This document shows positions 38,240-47,088 of a DNA stretch of 64,000 nt, piece after piece. Made by a program: the position numbers and the translations under genes. A model generated the notes under the pieces. It worked only from the letters and a program-made list of their open reading frames with translations, made no database searches and was not told where the DNA came from. This stretch comes from Mycobacterium sp. SMC-2. GTDB taxonomy: Bacteria > Actinomycetota > Actinomycetes > Mycobacteriales > Mycobacteriaceae. Location: contig NZ_CP079863.1 of NCBI RefSeq assembly GCF_025263485.1, forward strand, positions 1,550,001 to 1,614,000. Reading direction: 5' to 3'. Position 1 is the stretch's first letter, and each line of letters begins with the position of its first letter.

Positions 38240-39145
38240 TCAGTTCGCTTCGGCGAAGTTGGTCACCAGCACACCGATCACCTGGTCCCACAACTGCCGT
38301 GGCAGATCATGTCCCATCCCGTCGAATAACACCAATCGAGCGCCGTCAATCGCCCGGGCCACCGCGCGGCCGCCGAAGGGTCGCATCAGCTTGTCGGCCC
38401 GGCCGTGGATCACCACGGTCGGGGCGGCGGTCCGCCGGTTGTAGCGCCGCAGGCTGCCGCTGCCCAGCACGGCGTCGAAATGCCGGGCGATGCCCCACGG
38501 GTAATAGCTCCGCTCATAGCTTTCGGTGGCCTCGGCCCGAAGTTGCTCCTCCGACGCGAGGTAGCGCTGGCTGCCGATGATCTTGCTCACCCGAATGGCG
38601 TTGTCGATGATCACCTCGCGCGGCGAGCCCGGCGACGGCCCCTTGATGAGTGCCAGCAGCTGGCGAGGGCCGGGCGGCGGCAGAAACGCCGAATTGTTGC
38701 TGGAGAAGATGACTCCGAGGGTTTTCGTCCGCTCGCTGAACCGTGCGGCGAAGATCTGGGCGATCATGCCGCCCATCGAAGCGCCCACGATGTGCGCGTG
38801 ATCGATGCCCAGGTGATCCAGCACGGCCGCGGCGTCGTCGGCCATGTCCTCGAGCTTGTAGGGGGCTTCGCTCGACAGACCCAGCCAGGAACGGGCCAAC
38901 CGCGTCACCAGCGGCTGCCCCGCGCCGCGGTGCTGGGTCTTGCTCGACAGCCCCACGTCCCGGTTGTCGTATCGGATCACGCGCAGGCCCTGGCGGACCA
39001 GCTGCTCGCAGAAGGCGGTTCGCCACAGCAGCAGCTGGGCGCCCAGCCCCATGATCAGCAGGACGGGTGGGTCGTCGATGTCGCCCATGTCCTCGTAATA
39101 CAGCTTCAGGTCGCCTGACGTGGCGTTGCCGGTGCGGACCTCCAT
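38240..39145 (-). CDS. lipG: Alpha/beta-hydrolase LipG
   Basis: The 301-residue protein has an alpha/beta-hydrolase fold with nucleophile elbow GASMGG, oxyanion segment LIMGLGAQLLLW, catalytic Asp region HGRADKLMRPFGG and His in GMGHDLP. It begins MEVRTGNATSGDLKLYYEDMG. M. tuberculosis LipG (Rv0646c) has the same length and is a carboxylester hydrolase with phospholipase activity. Its start overlaps the stop of the ABC1 gene (TGATG), so the two are coupled. No signal peptide is seen. Confidence 0.93.
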   Translation of the reverse strand: MEVRTGNATSGDLKLYYEDMGDIDDPPVLLIMGLGAQLLLWRTAFCEQLVRQGLRVIRYDNRDVGLSSKTQHRGAGQPLVTRLARSWLGLSSEAPYKLEDMADDAAAVLDHLGIDHAHIVGASMGGMIAQIFAARFSERTKTLGVIFSSNNSAFLPPPGPRQLLALIKGPSPGSPREVIIDNAIRVSKIIGSQRYLASEEQLRAEATESYERSYYPWGIARHFDAVLGSGSLRRYNRRTAAPTVVIHGRADKLMRPFGGRAVARAIDGARLVLFDGMGHDLPRQLWDQVIGVLVTNFAEAN

Positions 39146-40491
39146 CAGACCTCGATGTCGCTCTGGTACTCGCGGCTGACCTCGACCATGAAGTTCGCGA
39201 AGTAGCCGGTCAGCTGCGGGTCCGACATCATCTGCCACTTGGGCGCCAGCAGTTTCATGTAGCGCTCGACGTAGAGGAACTGCTTGCCGATCAACACCAG
39301 CTCGCGGGGCAGCTTGACGTCGTAGGCGTCGGCCAGGGCCGACAGCTGCCGCCCGATGTCGGCATAGGACATGTCGCCCAGCGTCGACATGGTCAGCGGG
39401 GTGGCGAACTTTTCCAGGTCCTTGGCGGCCTGGGCCTCGGGCTTCATGGTGCCGACGGCGCCCATCAGCACCACGATCTTGCCAGCCGCGGCGTGGTCCT
39501 TCTTGACCAGCAGGGCGTACACCAGCTCGCGCAGCAGCCAGCGGGTGCGCGGGTCGATGCGGCCCATGATCCCGAAGTCGAAGAACACGATGCGGCCCTG
39601 ATCGTCGACGTAGAGGTTGCCCGCGTGCAGGTCGCCGTGGAACAGCCCGTGCCGCAGCCCGCCCTCGAAAAGCGAGAACAGCAGCGCCTTCACCAGCTCG
39701 ACCCCGTCGAAGCCGGCCTTGCGGATGGCGGCGACGTCGTCGATGCGGATGCCGTGCACCCGCTCCATCGTCAGCACCCGCTCGGAGGTGAAGTCCCAGT
39801 GCACCTGCGGCACCCGGATGCCCTGGCCCAGCGGTGAGGCGTGCAGGTGCGAGACCCACGCGTCCATCGACTGGGCCTCGAGGCGGAAGTTCAGTTCCTC
39901 GGCCAGGTTGTCGGAAAAGTCGGCGACCACGTCCTGCGCCGAGAGCCGGCGGCCCAGCTTGGCCAGCTCGACGGCCTGCGCGAAGCGCTTGAGGATCTGC
40001 AGGTCGGCGGCGACCCGGCGGCGGATGCCCGGGCGCTGGATCTTGACGACGACGTCTTCGCCGGTGTGCAGGGTCGCGTAGTGCACCTGGGCGATGGAGG
40101 CCGACGCGAATGGCGTCTCCTCCCACTTGGCGAACAGGTCGGCGGGTTCGCCGCCGAGCTCCTCGACGAGGAGCTTGTGCACCTCGTCGGTGTCGGCGGG
40201 CGGCACCCGGTCGAGCAGGCCGCGGAATTCGCGGGACAGTGATTCGCCGAACGCCCCTGGGCTGGACGCGATGATCTGCCCGAATTTCACGTACGTCGGG
40301 CCGAGGTCGGCGAAGGTCTGCGGGAGCTGCTTGATCACCTTCTGCTGCCACGGCCCCCTACCCGGCAGCTTGGCGACGACGCGAGCGGCGGTGCGGGTGA
40401 CCTGCCAACCGGTGACGGCTACCCGGGCCGCTTCGACCGGCAGCGGCACCCGGTCGAGCCGGGCCACGTCTCGGTGTTTGGTGGAGCTCAT
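39145..40491 (-). CDS. ABC1/UbiB-family atypical kinase
   Basis: The 448-residue protein has the ADCK/UbiB hallmarks: the KxGQ motif as KFGQ (69-72) in TYVKFGQIIASSPGAFG, the Ala-rich nucleotide loop ASASIAQVHYA, invariant lysine in VVVKIQRPG, catalytic HGDLHAGNLYVD and FFDFGIMG. UbiB proteins act in quinone-lipid metabolism through ATPase rather than protein kinase activity. It corresponds to Rv0647c. The ATG at 40491 is used because the longer frame is poor. It is upstream of and overlapping lipG, suggesting a lipid-related operon with mmaA1. Confidence 0.92.
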   Translation of the reverse strand: MSSTKHRDVARLDRVPLPVEAARVAVTGWQVTRTAARVVAKLPGRGPWQQKVIKQLPQTFADLGPTYVKFGQIIASSPGAFGESLSREFRGLLDRVPPADTDEVHKLLVEELGGEPADLFAKWEETPFASASIAQVHYATLHTGEDVVVKIQRPGIRRRVAADLQILKRFAQAVELAKLGRRLSAQDVVADFSDNLAEELNFRLEAQSMDAWVSHLHASPLGQGIRVPQVHWDFTSERVLTMERVHGIRIDDVAAIRKAGFDGVELVKALLFSLFEGGLRHGLFHGDLHAGNLYVDDQGRIVFFDFGIMGRIDPRTRWLLRELVYALLVKKDHAAAGKIVVLMGAVGTMKPEAQAAKDLEKFATPLTMSTLGDMSYADIGRQLSALADAYDVKLPRELVLIGKQFLYVERYMKLLAPKWQMMSDPQLTGYFANFMVEVSREYQSDIEV

Positions 40492-40531
40492 CTGTGCAGT
40501 CTGCCAAATCGGCCGAGTCAGGCCCAATTCT

Positions 40532-41125
40532 CTAGCCCGGACTCCAGGGCTGCACCCAGCCCGGGATCGCCCAGCCTTCCAGACCCGCGATCAACTCGTA
40601 CATGGTGGCGCCGTCGATGGTTTCGCGGATGATGTCGGCGTGCCCGGCGTGCCGGGCCAGCTCGTTGATCACGTGCAGGATCACCCAGCGCACCGACCAG
40701 GCCTCCTGGTCCTTGGGGAACCAGGGGATGTCCCGGGGCACCGGCACCGCCGCGTCGAGGTCCGCGGTCTCCACCAGCCGCAGCGACCTTGCGTTCTGTT
40801 CTTCGAAGGCCCGCAGCAAGCCGTCCAGCGTCTCGTCGGGCCGCATCACGTGCTGATCGGCGAACTCGCTGGCGGTCTGCTCGAACGGACGGGTGTCTTT
40901 CGGTGGCGCGTCGGGCGCGGCGGCGACCCGTCCCATCCAGCTGCGCTGCATTGCGGTGGCGTGCTTGATCAGACCGCCGATCGAGAGCGCGCTGACCGAG
41001 GGGGTGGACCGGGCCTGTTCATCGGTGAGGCCGTAGCTGACGGCGAAATACGCGCTTTGGTGAAACCGCAGGTATTCGCGCAGGGCGCTGCGTTCGTCGG
41101 CCACGGGCCGGGCAAGAGCGGGCAT
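40532..41125 (-). CDS. DinB/DUF664-family protein
   Basis: The 197-residue protein has the four-helix DinB-like fold of the DUF664 group. It has three spaced histidines that form the metal site in the family (His in LIKHATAMQRSW, and HVINELARHAGHADIIRE). The N-terminus VADERSALREYLRFHQSAYFAVS is typical. Related proteins include mycothiol-dependent isomerases and S-transferases, but the function here is unknown. A TAATAT box lies 6 nt before the ATG at 41125, consistent with a leaderless mRNA. Confidence 0.88.
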   Translation of the reverse strand: MPALARPVADERSALREYLRFHQSAYFAVSYGLTDEQARSTPSVSALSIGGLIKHATAMQRSWMGRVAAAPDAPPKDTRPFEQTASEFADQHVMRPDETLDGLLRAFEEQNARSLRLVETADLDAAVPVPRDIPWFPKDQEAWSVRWVILHVINELARHAGHADIIRETIDGATMYELIAGLEGWAIPGWVQPWSPG

Positions 41126-41131
41126 TAACGG

Positions 41132-41137
41132 ATATTA
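41132..41137 (-). promoter_or_regulatory. -10 box for the DinB-like gene (TAATAT, leaderless)
   Basis: On the minus strand TAATAT lies 6 nt upstream of the ATG at 41125, so the predicted transcription start is within the start codon. It is back to back with the plus-strand promoter at 41152. Confidence 0.5.
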
Positions 41138-41151
41138 GGTCCCCCGGGTCG

Positions 41152-41157
41152 TAAAGT
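41152..41157 (+). promoter_or_regulatory. -10 box for the GH38 mannosidase gene (TAAAGT, leaderless)
   Basis: TAAAGT lies 6 nt before the ATG at 41164, predicting a leaderless transcript. No Shine-Dalgarno precedes that ATG. The divergent intergenic region is only 38 bp. Confidence 0.5.
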
Positions 41158-41163
41158 GCGGGG

Positions 41164-44100
41164 ATGCAGCTGGTTTCGGCACACTCGGCGGAGCTTTTCG
41201 TCGGGCCGCCGGACGCGCCGCTGCAGCTGGCCCGCGTCACCGTTTCGGAGGTGGCCGAGCCCGCGCCCGTCCGCGTCGATGGCGACGGTGTCAGCGGTGC
41301 GGCGGTGGCTGGGGTCGGCGACACGGTGGTCGAGGTCCCGGTCCGGGTGGACCGCCCGGTGGTCGGGCAGCGGCGGGCGGCGCGAGCGCTGGGCGACGGC
41401 GCCGCGCAGCCGTTCGAGTTCGTCGTGGCCGAGCCCGGCTGGACCATGTTCATGGTCAGTCACTTCCACTACGACCCGGTGTGGTGGAACACCCAGGGCG
41501 CCTACACCAGCGAGTGGGCCGCGGACCCGCCGGGCCGGCAGACCAACAGCTTCGAGCTGGTGCACGCGCACCTGGAGATGGCCCGTCGCGAGCCCGAATA
41601 CAAGTTCGTGCTGGCCGAGGTCGACTACCTCAAGCCGTACTGGGACACCCACCCCGAGGACCGCGCCGACCTGCGCCGGTTCCTGGCGCAGGGCCGCGTC
41701 GAGGTGATGGGCGGCACCTACAACGAACCCAACACCAATCTGACGAGCCCGGAAACCACCATCCGGAACCTGGTGCACGGCATGGGATTTCAGCATCACG
41801 TGCTGGGCGCCGACCCGGCCACCGCCTGGCAGCTCGACGTGTTCGGCCACGACCCGCAATTCCCGGGGTTCGCCGCCGACGCGGGGCTGACGTCGAGCTC
41901 GTGGGCCCGGGGACCGCACCACCAGTGGGGGCCGGGTGGCGACGTGGACCGAATGCAGTTCTGCAGCGAGTTCGAGTGGATCGCGCCGTCGGGCCGCGGC
42001 CTGCTCACCCACTACATGCCCGCGCACTACGGGGCGGGCTGGGGGATGGACTCGTCGGCCTCGCTCGCCGAGGCCGAGGCCGCCACCTTCGCGCTGTTTC
42101 GTCAGCTCAAGCGGGTCGCGCTGACCCGTAACGTGCTGTTGCCCGTGGGCACCGACTACACGCCGCCGAACAAGTGGGTCACCGCCATCCACCGCGACTG
42201 GGCCGCGCGCTACACCTGGCCGCGCTTCGTGTGCGCGCTGCCCCGGGAGTTCTTCGCGGCCGTGCGCGCCGGGCTGGCCGAGCGCGGCCGCCTGCCCTCA
42301 CCGCAGACCCGCGACATGAACCCGATCTACACCGGCAAGGACGTCTCCTACATCGACACCAAACAGGCCAACCGGGCCGCGGAGAACGCCGTCCTTCAGG
42401 CCGAGCGGTTCGCCGTGTTCGCCGGGCTGACGACCGGCGCCGACTACCCGCAGGCGGGGCTGGCCAAGGCGTGGGTGCAGCTGGCCTACGGCGCACACCA
42501 CGACGCCATCACCGGCTCGGAGTCCGACCAGGTCTACCTCGACCTGCTGACCGGCTGGCGCGACGCGTGGGAGCTGGGCCGCGCGACCCGCGACGCCTCG
42601 CTGGCGCTGCTGTCCGGCGCGGTGGATGGTGACGTCGCGGTGTGGAACCCGCTGGCCCGGCAGCGCACCGACATCGTCACCGCGCGGCTCGACCCGCCGC
42701 TCGGGGCCGGGGTGCGGGTGCTGGACGCGGACGGCGCCCAGCTGCCCGCACTCGTCGAGGACGGCGGGCGGTCGGTCACCTGGCTGGCGCGCGACGTGCC
42801 GTCGCTGGGCTGGCGGGCGTATCGGCTGGTGGCCGCCGGCGCACCGGCAGGCTGGGAACCGGTGCCGGGCGCGGCGATCGCCAACGAGCACTACCGCCTC
42901 GAGGTCGACCCGGCGCGCGGCGGGGGAGTGATGTCCCTGGTTCGGGACGGCCGCGAGCTGATCGCCGACGGCCGGGTGGGCAACGAGCTGGCCGTCTACG
43001 AGGAATACCCGGCGCACCCGACGCAGGGCGAGGGCCCGTGGCACCTGCTGCCCCGGGGGCCGGTGGTGTGCTCGTCGGAGTCGCCGGCCCGGGCGCGCGC
43101 CTACCACGGCCCGCTGGGGCAGCGGCTCGTCGTCACCGGGCGGATCGGCACGCTGCTGCGCTACACGCAAACCCTGACGCTGTGGCGCGGCGTGCCGCGG
43201 GTGGACTGCCGCACCACCATCGACGAGTTCACCGGGGCCGACCGCCTGGTACGGCTGCGCTGGCCCTGCCCGGTGCCGGGCGCCATGCCGGTCAGCGAGG
43301 TCGGTGACGCCGTCGTCGGGCGGGGCTTCGCCCTGTTGCACGACGGGCCCGGCTCGGTGGACACCGCGCGGAACCTGTGGACGTTGGACAACCCGGCCTA
43401 CGGCTGGTTCGGGCTGTCCTCGGCGGCGCGCGTCCGGCTGGGCGATGGGGTGCGGGCGATCTCGGTGGCCGAGGTGGTGTCGCCGGACGAGGCGGAGTCG
43501 GGACCGCTGGCCCGCGAGCTGATGGTCGCGCTCGTCCGGGCCGGGGTGACGGCCACCTGCAGCGGCGCGGACAAACCGCGCTACGGCGATCTCGACGTCG
43601 ATTCGAACCTGCCCGACGTGCGCATCGCGCTGGGCGGGCCCGCCCGCAACGCCTTCACCAAGGCGGTGCTGGCGCAGGCCGGCCCGGCGTACGCGGACGA
43701 ACTGGACCGCCAGTTGACGACGACGGGCCACGCCAGGGTCTGGGTGCCGGCCGCGACACCGTTGGCCGCGGCGTGGGTGCCCGGCGCCGACCTGCGTGCG
43801 CCGGCGGCGCTGCCGGTGCTGGTCGTCGCCGGCCGTGACGAGGAAGGCCTGGCCGCCGCGATCGCGTCGCTGGTCGAGGACCTCGGCGACGCCGAGATCG
43901 TTGTCACCCAGCGGGCGGGGGCGGGCTCCGCCGACTTCGAAGACCGCACCGTCGCCCTGCTCAACCGCGGCGTGCCCAGCTTCGCCGTCGACACCGAAGG
44001 CACCCTGCACACCGCGCTGATGCGCTCCTGCACCGGCTGGCCGTCGGGCACCTGGATCGACGAACCGCGCCGCACCGCCCCGGACGGCTCGAACTTCCAG

Positions 44101-45306
44101 CTCCAGCACTGGACACACGTCTTCGACTACGCGCTGGTCTGCGGTGACGGTGACTGGAGGCGCGCCGAGATCCCCGCCCGCAGCGCGCAATTCGGCCACC
44201 CGCTGCTCGCCGTCGCCGCCGCCGGCGGGGCGGGCGGCGCGCTGTCCGCCGCCGGGTCTCTGCTGCGCGTCGAGCCGCCCGGCGTTCAGCTGGCCGCGCT
44301 CAAGGCCGCCGGCAACCCGCTCACGGCGGGCAGCGCCCGGCCGGTCGACCCGGGCGCAGTGGCGCTGCGCTTGGTGGAGACGACGGGCGCGGGGGCCAGC
44401 GTGGCGATCGGCTCGGACATCGGCCAGGTCGGCGACTTCCGCGACGCCGACCTGCTCGAGGCCCCGCGCGCGGGCCGCCCGCTCGACCTGCATGGCTACC
44501 AGGTGGCCACCGTCCTGGCCCGATTCGAGACGCGCGGCTTGCGAACGGAGTCCACCGCGCTGGCCCCGGACGCCGAAACCGCCCAGCCGTTGTACGCGCG
44601 CTACTGGCTGCACAACCGGGGCCCCGCGCCCCTCGGCGGGCTGCCGGCCGTCGCGCATCTGCATCCCGCGCGGGTGGCCGCCGAGCCGGGCGGCGAGGTC
44701 GTGCTGCGCCTCACCGCGGCCAGCGACTGCAGCGACGCGACCCTGGCCGGGACGCTCACGCTGGTATGCCCGCAGGGCTGGTCGGCCAAGCCCGACCAGC
44801 TGCCCCTTTCGCTGCGCCGCGGCGAGTACCGGGAGGCCGACGTGGCGGTGTCGGTGCCCGCCCGCGCCGAGCCGGGGCTGTACCCGGTCCGGGCCCAGCT
44901 GCGCATCACCGGCGACGAGGTGCCGGCCGCGTGGCGACAGACGGTCGAGGACGTATGCATCGTCGAGGTCGGCGGGTGCGAGGGGACGGAGCTGATCTAC
45001 CTCGCCCGGGGGCCGGCCGACGTCGAGTTGGCCGCCGGCGACACCGCCGCGCTGACCGTAACGGTCGGCAGCCACGCCGGGGCGGACCTGGCGTTGGAGG
45101 CGCACCTGATCAGCCCGTGGGGCACGTGGGAGTGGGCAGGCCCCGCCGCGGTGGGCGCGGTGCTGCCCGCCCGCGGCAGCGCCGACCTCAGTTTCGCGGT
45201 GACCCCCGCGGCCTGGGTGGAGCCGGGCCAGTGGTGGGCCCTGGTCCGGGTCGGCTGCGCCGGCCGGCTAGTGTACACCCCGGCGGTAAGGGTTTCGGTG
45301 GCATGA
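41164..45306 (+). CDS. GH38-family alpha-mannosidase
   Basis: The 1380-residue protein has the glycoside hydrolase family 38 architecture. It has MFMVSHFHYDPVWWNTQGAYT (metal-binding HxD at the N-terminal catalytic domain), nucleophile Asp225 in WQLDVFGHDPQFPGF, and SYIDTKQANRAAENAVLQAERFA. AYGAHHDAITGSESDQVY is followed by long beta-sandwich domains. GH38 enzymes are retaining, zinc-dependent alpha-mannosidases. There is no signal peptide, so it acts in the cytoplasm. It is the Rv0648 counterpart but longer by about 165 residues. The stop overlaps the next gene as ATGA, so the two are coupled. Confidence 0.93.
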   Translation: MQLVSAHSAELFVGPPDAPLQLARVTVSEVAEPAPVRVDGDGVSGAAVAGVGDTVVEVPVRVDRPVVGQRRAARALGDGAAQPFEFVVAEPGWTMFMVSHFHYDPVWWNTQGAYTSEWAADPPGRQTNSFELVHAHLEMARREPEYKFVLAEVDYLKPYWDTHPEDRADLRRFLAQGRVEVMGGTYNEPNTNLTSPETTIRNLVHGMGFQHHVLGADPATAWQLDVFGHDPQFPGFAADAGLTSSSWARGPHHQWGPGGDVDRMQFCSEFEWIAPSGRGLLTHYMPAHYGAGWGMDSSASLAEAEAATFALFRQLKRVALTRNVLLPVGTDYTPPNKWVTAIHRDWAARYTWPRFVCALPREFFAAVRAGLAERGRLPSPQTRDMNPIYTGKDVSYIDTKQANRAAENAVLQAERFAVFAGLTTGADYPQAGLAKAWVQLAYGAHHDAITGSESDQVYLDLLTGWRDAWELGRATRDASLALLSGAVDGDVAVWNPLARQRTDIVTARLDPPLGAGVRVLDADGAQLPALVEDGGRSVTWLARDVPSLGWRAYRLVAAGAPAGWEPVPGAAIANEHYRLEVDPARGGGVMSLVRDGRELIADGRVGNELAVYEEYPAHPTQGEGPWHLLPRGPVVCSSESPARARAYHGPLGQRLVVTGRIGTLLRYTQTLTLWRGVPRVDCRTTIDEFTGADRLVRLRWPCPVPGAMPVSEVGDAVVGRGFALLHDGPGSVDTARNLWTLDNPAYGWFGLSSAARVRLGDGVRAISVAEVVSPDEAESGPLARELMVALVRAGVTATCSGADKPRYGDLDVDSNLPDVRIALGGPARNAFTKAVLAQAGPAYADELDRQLTTTGHARVWVPAATPLAAAWVPGADLRAPAALPVLVVAGRDEEGLAAAIASLVEDLGDAEIVVTQRAGAGSADFEDRTVALLNRGVPSFAVDTEGTLHTALMRSCTGWPSGTWIDEPRRTAPDGSNFQLQHWTHVFDYALVCGDGDWRRAEIPARSAQFGHPLLAVAAAGGAGGALSAAGSLLRVEPPGVQLAALKAAGNPLTAGSARPVDPGAVALRLVETTGAGASVAIGSDIGQVGDFRDADLLEAPRAGRPLDLHGYQVATVLARFETRGLRTESTALAPDAETAQPLYARYWLHNRGPAPLGGLPAVAHLHPARVAAEPGGEVVLRLTAASDCSDATLAGTLTLVCPQGWSAKPDQLPLSLRRGEYREADVAVSVPARAEPGLYPVRAQLRITGDEVPAAWRQTVEDVCIVEVGGCEGTELIYLARGPADVELAAGDTAALTVTVGSHAGADLALEAHLISPWGTWEWAGPAAVGAVLPARGSADLSFAVTPAAWVEPGQWWALVRVGCAGRLVYTPAVRVSVA

Positions 45307-45914
45307 GCGTGGTGGCGACGGTTGCCGGCGTCCCGGTCTCGGTCGACGAGGTCGACGCGGCCGAGGCACGGCTGCGCGGCGGACCGGGCGCGGCCGCCTT
45401 GCCGGCCGGCGGCACCGGGGAGGGGCGTCAACTGCGGCGCTGGCTGACCCAGTTGATCGTGACCGAGCGGGTTGTCGCCGCCGAGGCCGACGCGCGCGGC
45501 CTGAGCGGGCGGGGCGCGCCGAGCCAGTCCGACCTGCTGCCCGACGCGACGGCCCGGCTGGAGATCGGCAGCGTGGCCGCGGCCGCGCTGGCCGACCCCC
45601 GCGCGCGGGCGCTGTTCGCCAACGTCACCGCCGCGGTGCGCGTCACCGATGCGGAGGTGGCCGCCTATCACGCCCGCAACCCGCTGCGGTTCGCCGAGCC
45701 GCGCCGCGATGAGCACGGCTGGCGGGCCCCGTCGCCGGCCGGGCCCCCGCTGGATGACGTGGCATCGGCGATCGCCGACCATCTGCGGGGTGCCGCGCGG
45801 CGCCGCGCCTTCCGGGTGTGGCTGGACGCGCGGCGGGCCGAGCTGGTGCGGCTCGCGCCCGGCTACGAGCACCCCGGCGACCCCCATCAGCCCGACAACA
45901 CCCACCGGCACTGA
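45303..45914 (+). CDS. SurA-N-like small protein at the position of Rv0649 (fabD2)
   Basis: This 203-residue protein begins MSVVATVAGVPVSVDEVDAAEARL, resembling the N-terminal segment of SurA/PrsA chaperones. An Arg/Ala-rich helical region follows (LRRWLTQLIVTERVVAAEADARG). FANVTAAVRVTDAEVAAYHARNPLRFAEPRR resembles the linker before a parvulin PPIase domain, but the PPIase domain itself is absent. No GHSxG motif of malonyl-transacylases is present, although H37Rv annotates the syntenic gene as fabD2. No signal peptide is visible. Coupled by ATGA to the mannosidase, and its stop is 5 nt before the ROK gene. Confidence 0.7.
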   Translation: MSVVATVAGVPVSVDEVDAAEARLRGGPGAAALPAGGTGEGRQLRRWLTQLIVTERVVAAEADARGLSGRGAPSQSDLLPDATARLEIGSVAAAALADPRARALFANVTAAVRVTDAEVAAYHARNPLRFAEPRRDEHGWRAPSPAGPPLDDVASAIADHLRGAARRRAFRVWLDARRAELVRLAPGYEHPGDPHQPDNTHRH

Positions 45915-45919
45915 TCGCG

Positions 45920-46828
45920 ATGCTCACCCTCTGCCTGGACATCGGCGGCACCAAGATCGCCGCGGGTCTCGCCGATCCCGACGGCGCGCTGGTGCACACG
46001 GTCATCCGGCTCACGCCGAGCGGCGGCGCGGCCGAGGAGGTCTGGGCCGCGGCCGAGGCGACAATCGCCGACGCGCTCCGCGTCGCCGACGGTGCGGTGG
46101 CGGCGGTGGGCATCGGTTCGGCGGGCCCCATCGACGTGCACGGCGGCACCGTCAGCCCCATCAACATCAAAGGCTGGCAGCGCTTTCCGCTGCGCGACCG
46201 GGTCGCGGCCGCGGTGCCGGGCGTGCCGGTACGGCTCGGCGGCGACGGGTTGTGCATGGCGCTGGGTGAGCACTGGCGTGGCGCCGGCCGGGGCGCGGAC
46301 TTCATGCTGGGCATGGTGGTGTCCACCGGGGTGGGCGGCGGGCTGGTGCTCGGCGGCGTTCCCTACACCGGCCGCACCGGCAACGCCGGTCACGTCGGGC
46401 ACGTGGTCGTGGCGGACGCCGGCCCGCCCTGCGTGTGCGGCGGCCGCGGCTGTGTCGAGGCCGTCGCGTCCGGACCGTCGATGGTGCGCTGGGCGCGGGC
46501 CAACGGTTGGTCCGCGCCGCCCGCCGCGGGCGCCCGGGAGTTGGCCGCCGCCGCGGCGGCAGGGGATCCGCTGGCGCGCCGGGCGTTTCGCAGGGGGGCC
46601 ACCGCGCTCGCGGCCATGATCGCGTCGGTCGGCGCCGTCTGCGACCTGGACCTCGTGGTCATCGGGGGAGGCGTCGCCAAATCCGGCAGCCTGCTCTTCG
46701 ATCCGTTGCGGGAGAAACTCGCCGAGTACGCCAGACTGGATTTTCTCGCCGGCCTGCGTGTGGTGCCGGCCGAGCTCGGCGGCGAGGCCGGTTTGGTCGG
46801 TGCCGCCCGGCTGGCCGGCCTCGGCTGA
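45920..46828 (+). CDS. ROK-family sugar kinase
   Basis: The 302-residue protein has the ROK pattern. LDIGGTKIAAGLADPDG is the ATP-phosphate loop, and VGIGSAGPIDVHGGTV leads to the sugar site. GHVGHVVVADAG supplies the catalytic region, and the zinc motif CVCGGRGCVEA has its three cysteines. ROK proteins phosphorylate glucose, mannose, N-acetylmannosamine or similar sugars. Its length equals Rv0650. The ATG at 45920 is 5 nt after the preceding stop. Together with the alpha-mannosidase, phosphorylation of released mannose is an attractive but unproven idea. Confidence 0.9.
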   Translation: MLTLCLDIGGTKIAAGLADPDGALVHTVIRLTPSGGAAEEVWAAAEATIADALRVADGAVAAVGIGSAGPIDVHGGTVSPINIKGWQRFPLRDRVAAAVPGVPVRLGGDGLCMALGEHWRGAGRGADFMLGMVVSTGVGGGLVLGGVPYTGRTGNAGHVGHVVVADAGPPCVCGGRGCVEAVASGPSMVRWARANGWSAPPAAGARELAAAAAAGDPLARRAFRRGATALAAMIASVGAVCDLDLVVIGGGVAKSGSLLFDPLREKLAEYARLDFLAGLRVVPAELGGEAGLVGAARLAGLG

Positions 46829-46849
46829 CCGCCCGCCGCCCCCACCGTT

Positions 46850-46879
46850 TTGGCTGACGGGGGCGCGTCGGGCTATCCT
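46850..46879 (+). promoter_or_regulatory. Promoter of the rplJ-rplL operon
   Basis: TTGGCT (46850-46855) and TATCCT (46874-46879) are separated by 18 nt, a good SigA-type match. The start site would be near 46886, about 200 nt before rplJ, leaving a long leader. Confidence 0.65.
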
Positions 46880-46885
46880 GGTTGC

Positions 46886-47088
46886 CGATCCACCGAAGAC
46901 CGTCGGTCACCGAGAAATCGGTTGAAGGTCCGGGAGCATCCCGGCGGCCCACGCAGGAGGACGAGGCAGCAGCGCCGGCCCGCGCCGGCGTCCTTTCACG
47001 CCCCGGCCGCATCCTGCGCCGGGGCGTTCGTCGTTCCTCCGGTGATCACAGACGACACGTCGCATGGCTTTCACTTCAGGAGGTACGC
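46886..47088 (+). ncRNA. L10 (rplJ) leader RNA with attenuator-like hairpin
   Basis: About 200 nt of transcribed leader precedes rplJ, the place where an L10-leader occurs in bacteria and binds the L10-(L12)4 complex. Several hairpins can be drawn. The strongest has 10-bp perfect arms at 46998-47007 and 47018-47027 (ACGCCCCGGC and its complement) with a 10-nt loop, followed by a T/C-rich stretch. Position and folding support autoregulation. The L10 binding kink-turn was not pinned down. Confidence 0.6.

Noticed and set aside
38240..40351. A single 703-codon minus-strand frame spanning lipG and part of the ABC1 gene
   Set aside because: Only the last 301 codons are lipG; the rest is a shifted Arg-rich reading of the ABC1 gene, so no fusion is proposed.
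42298..45105. A 935-codon minus-strand frame opposite the GH38 gene
   Set aside because: Arg/Gly/Val/His-biased antisense translation with no motif; the plus-strand mannosidase explains the region.
45303..45914. Naming this gene fabD2
   Set aside because: Only position agrees with the H37Rv name; the malonyl-transacylase motifs are absent.
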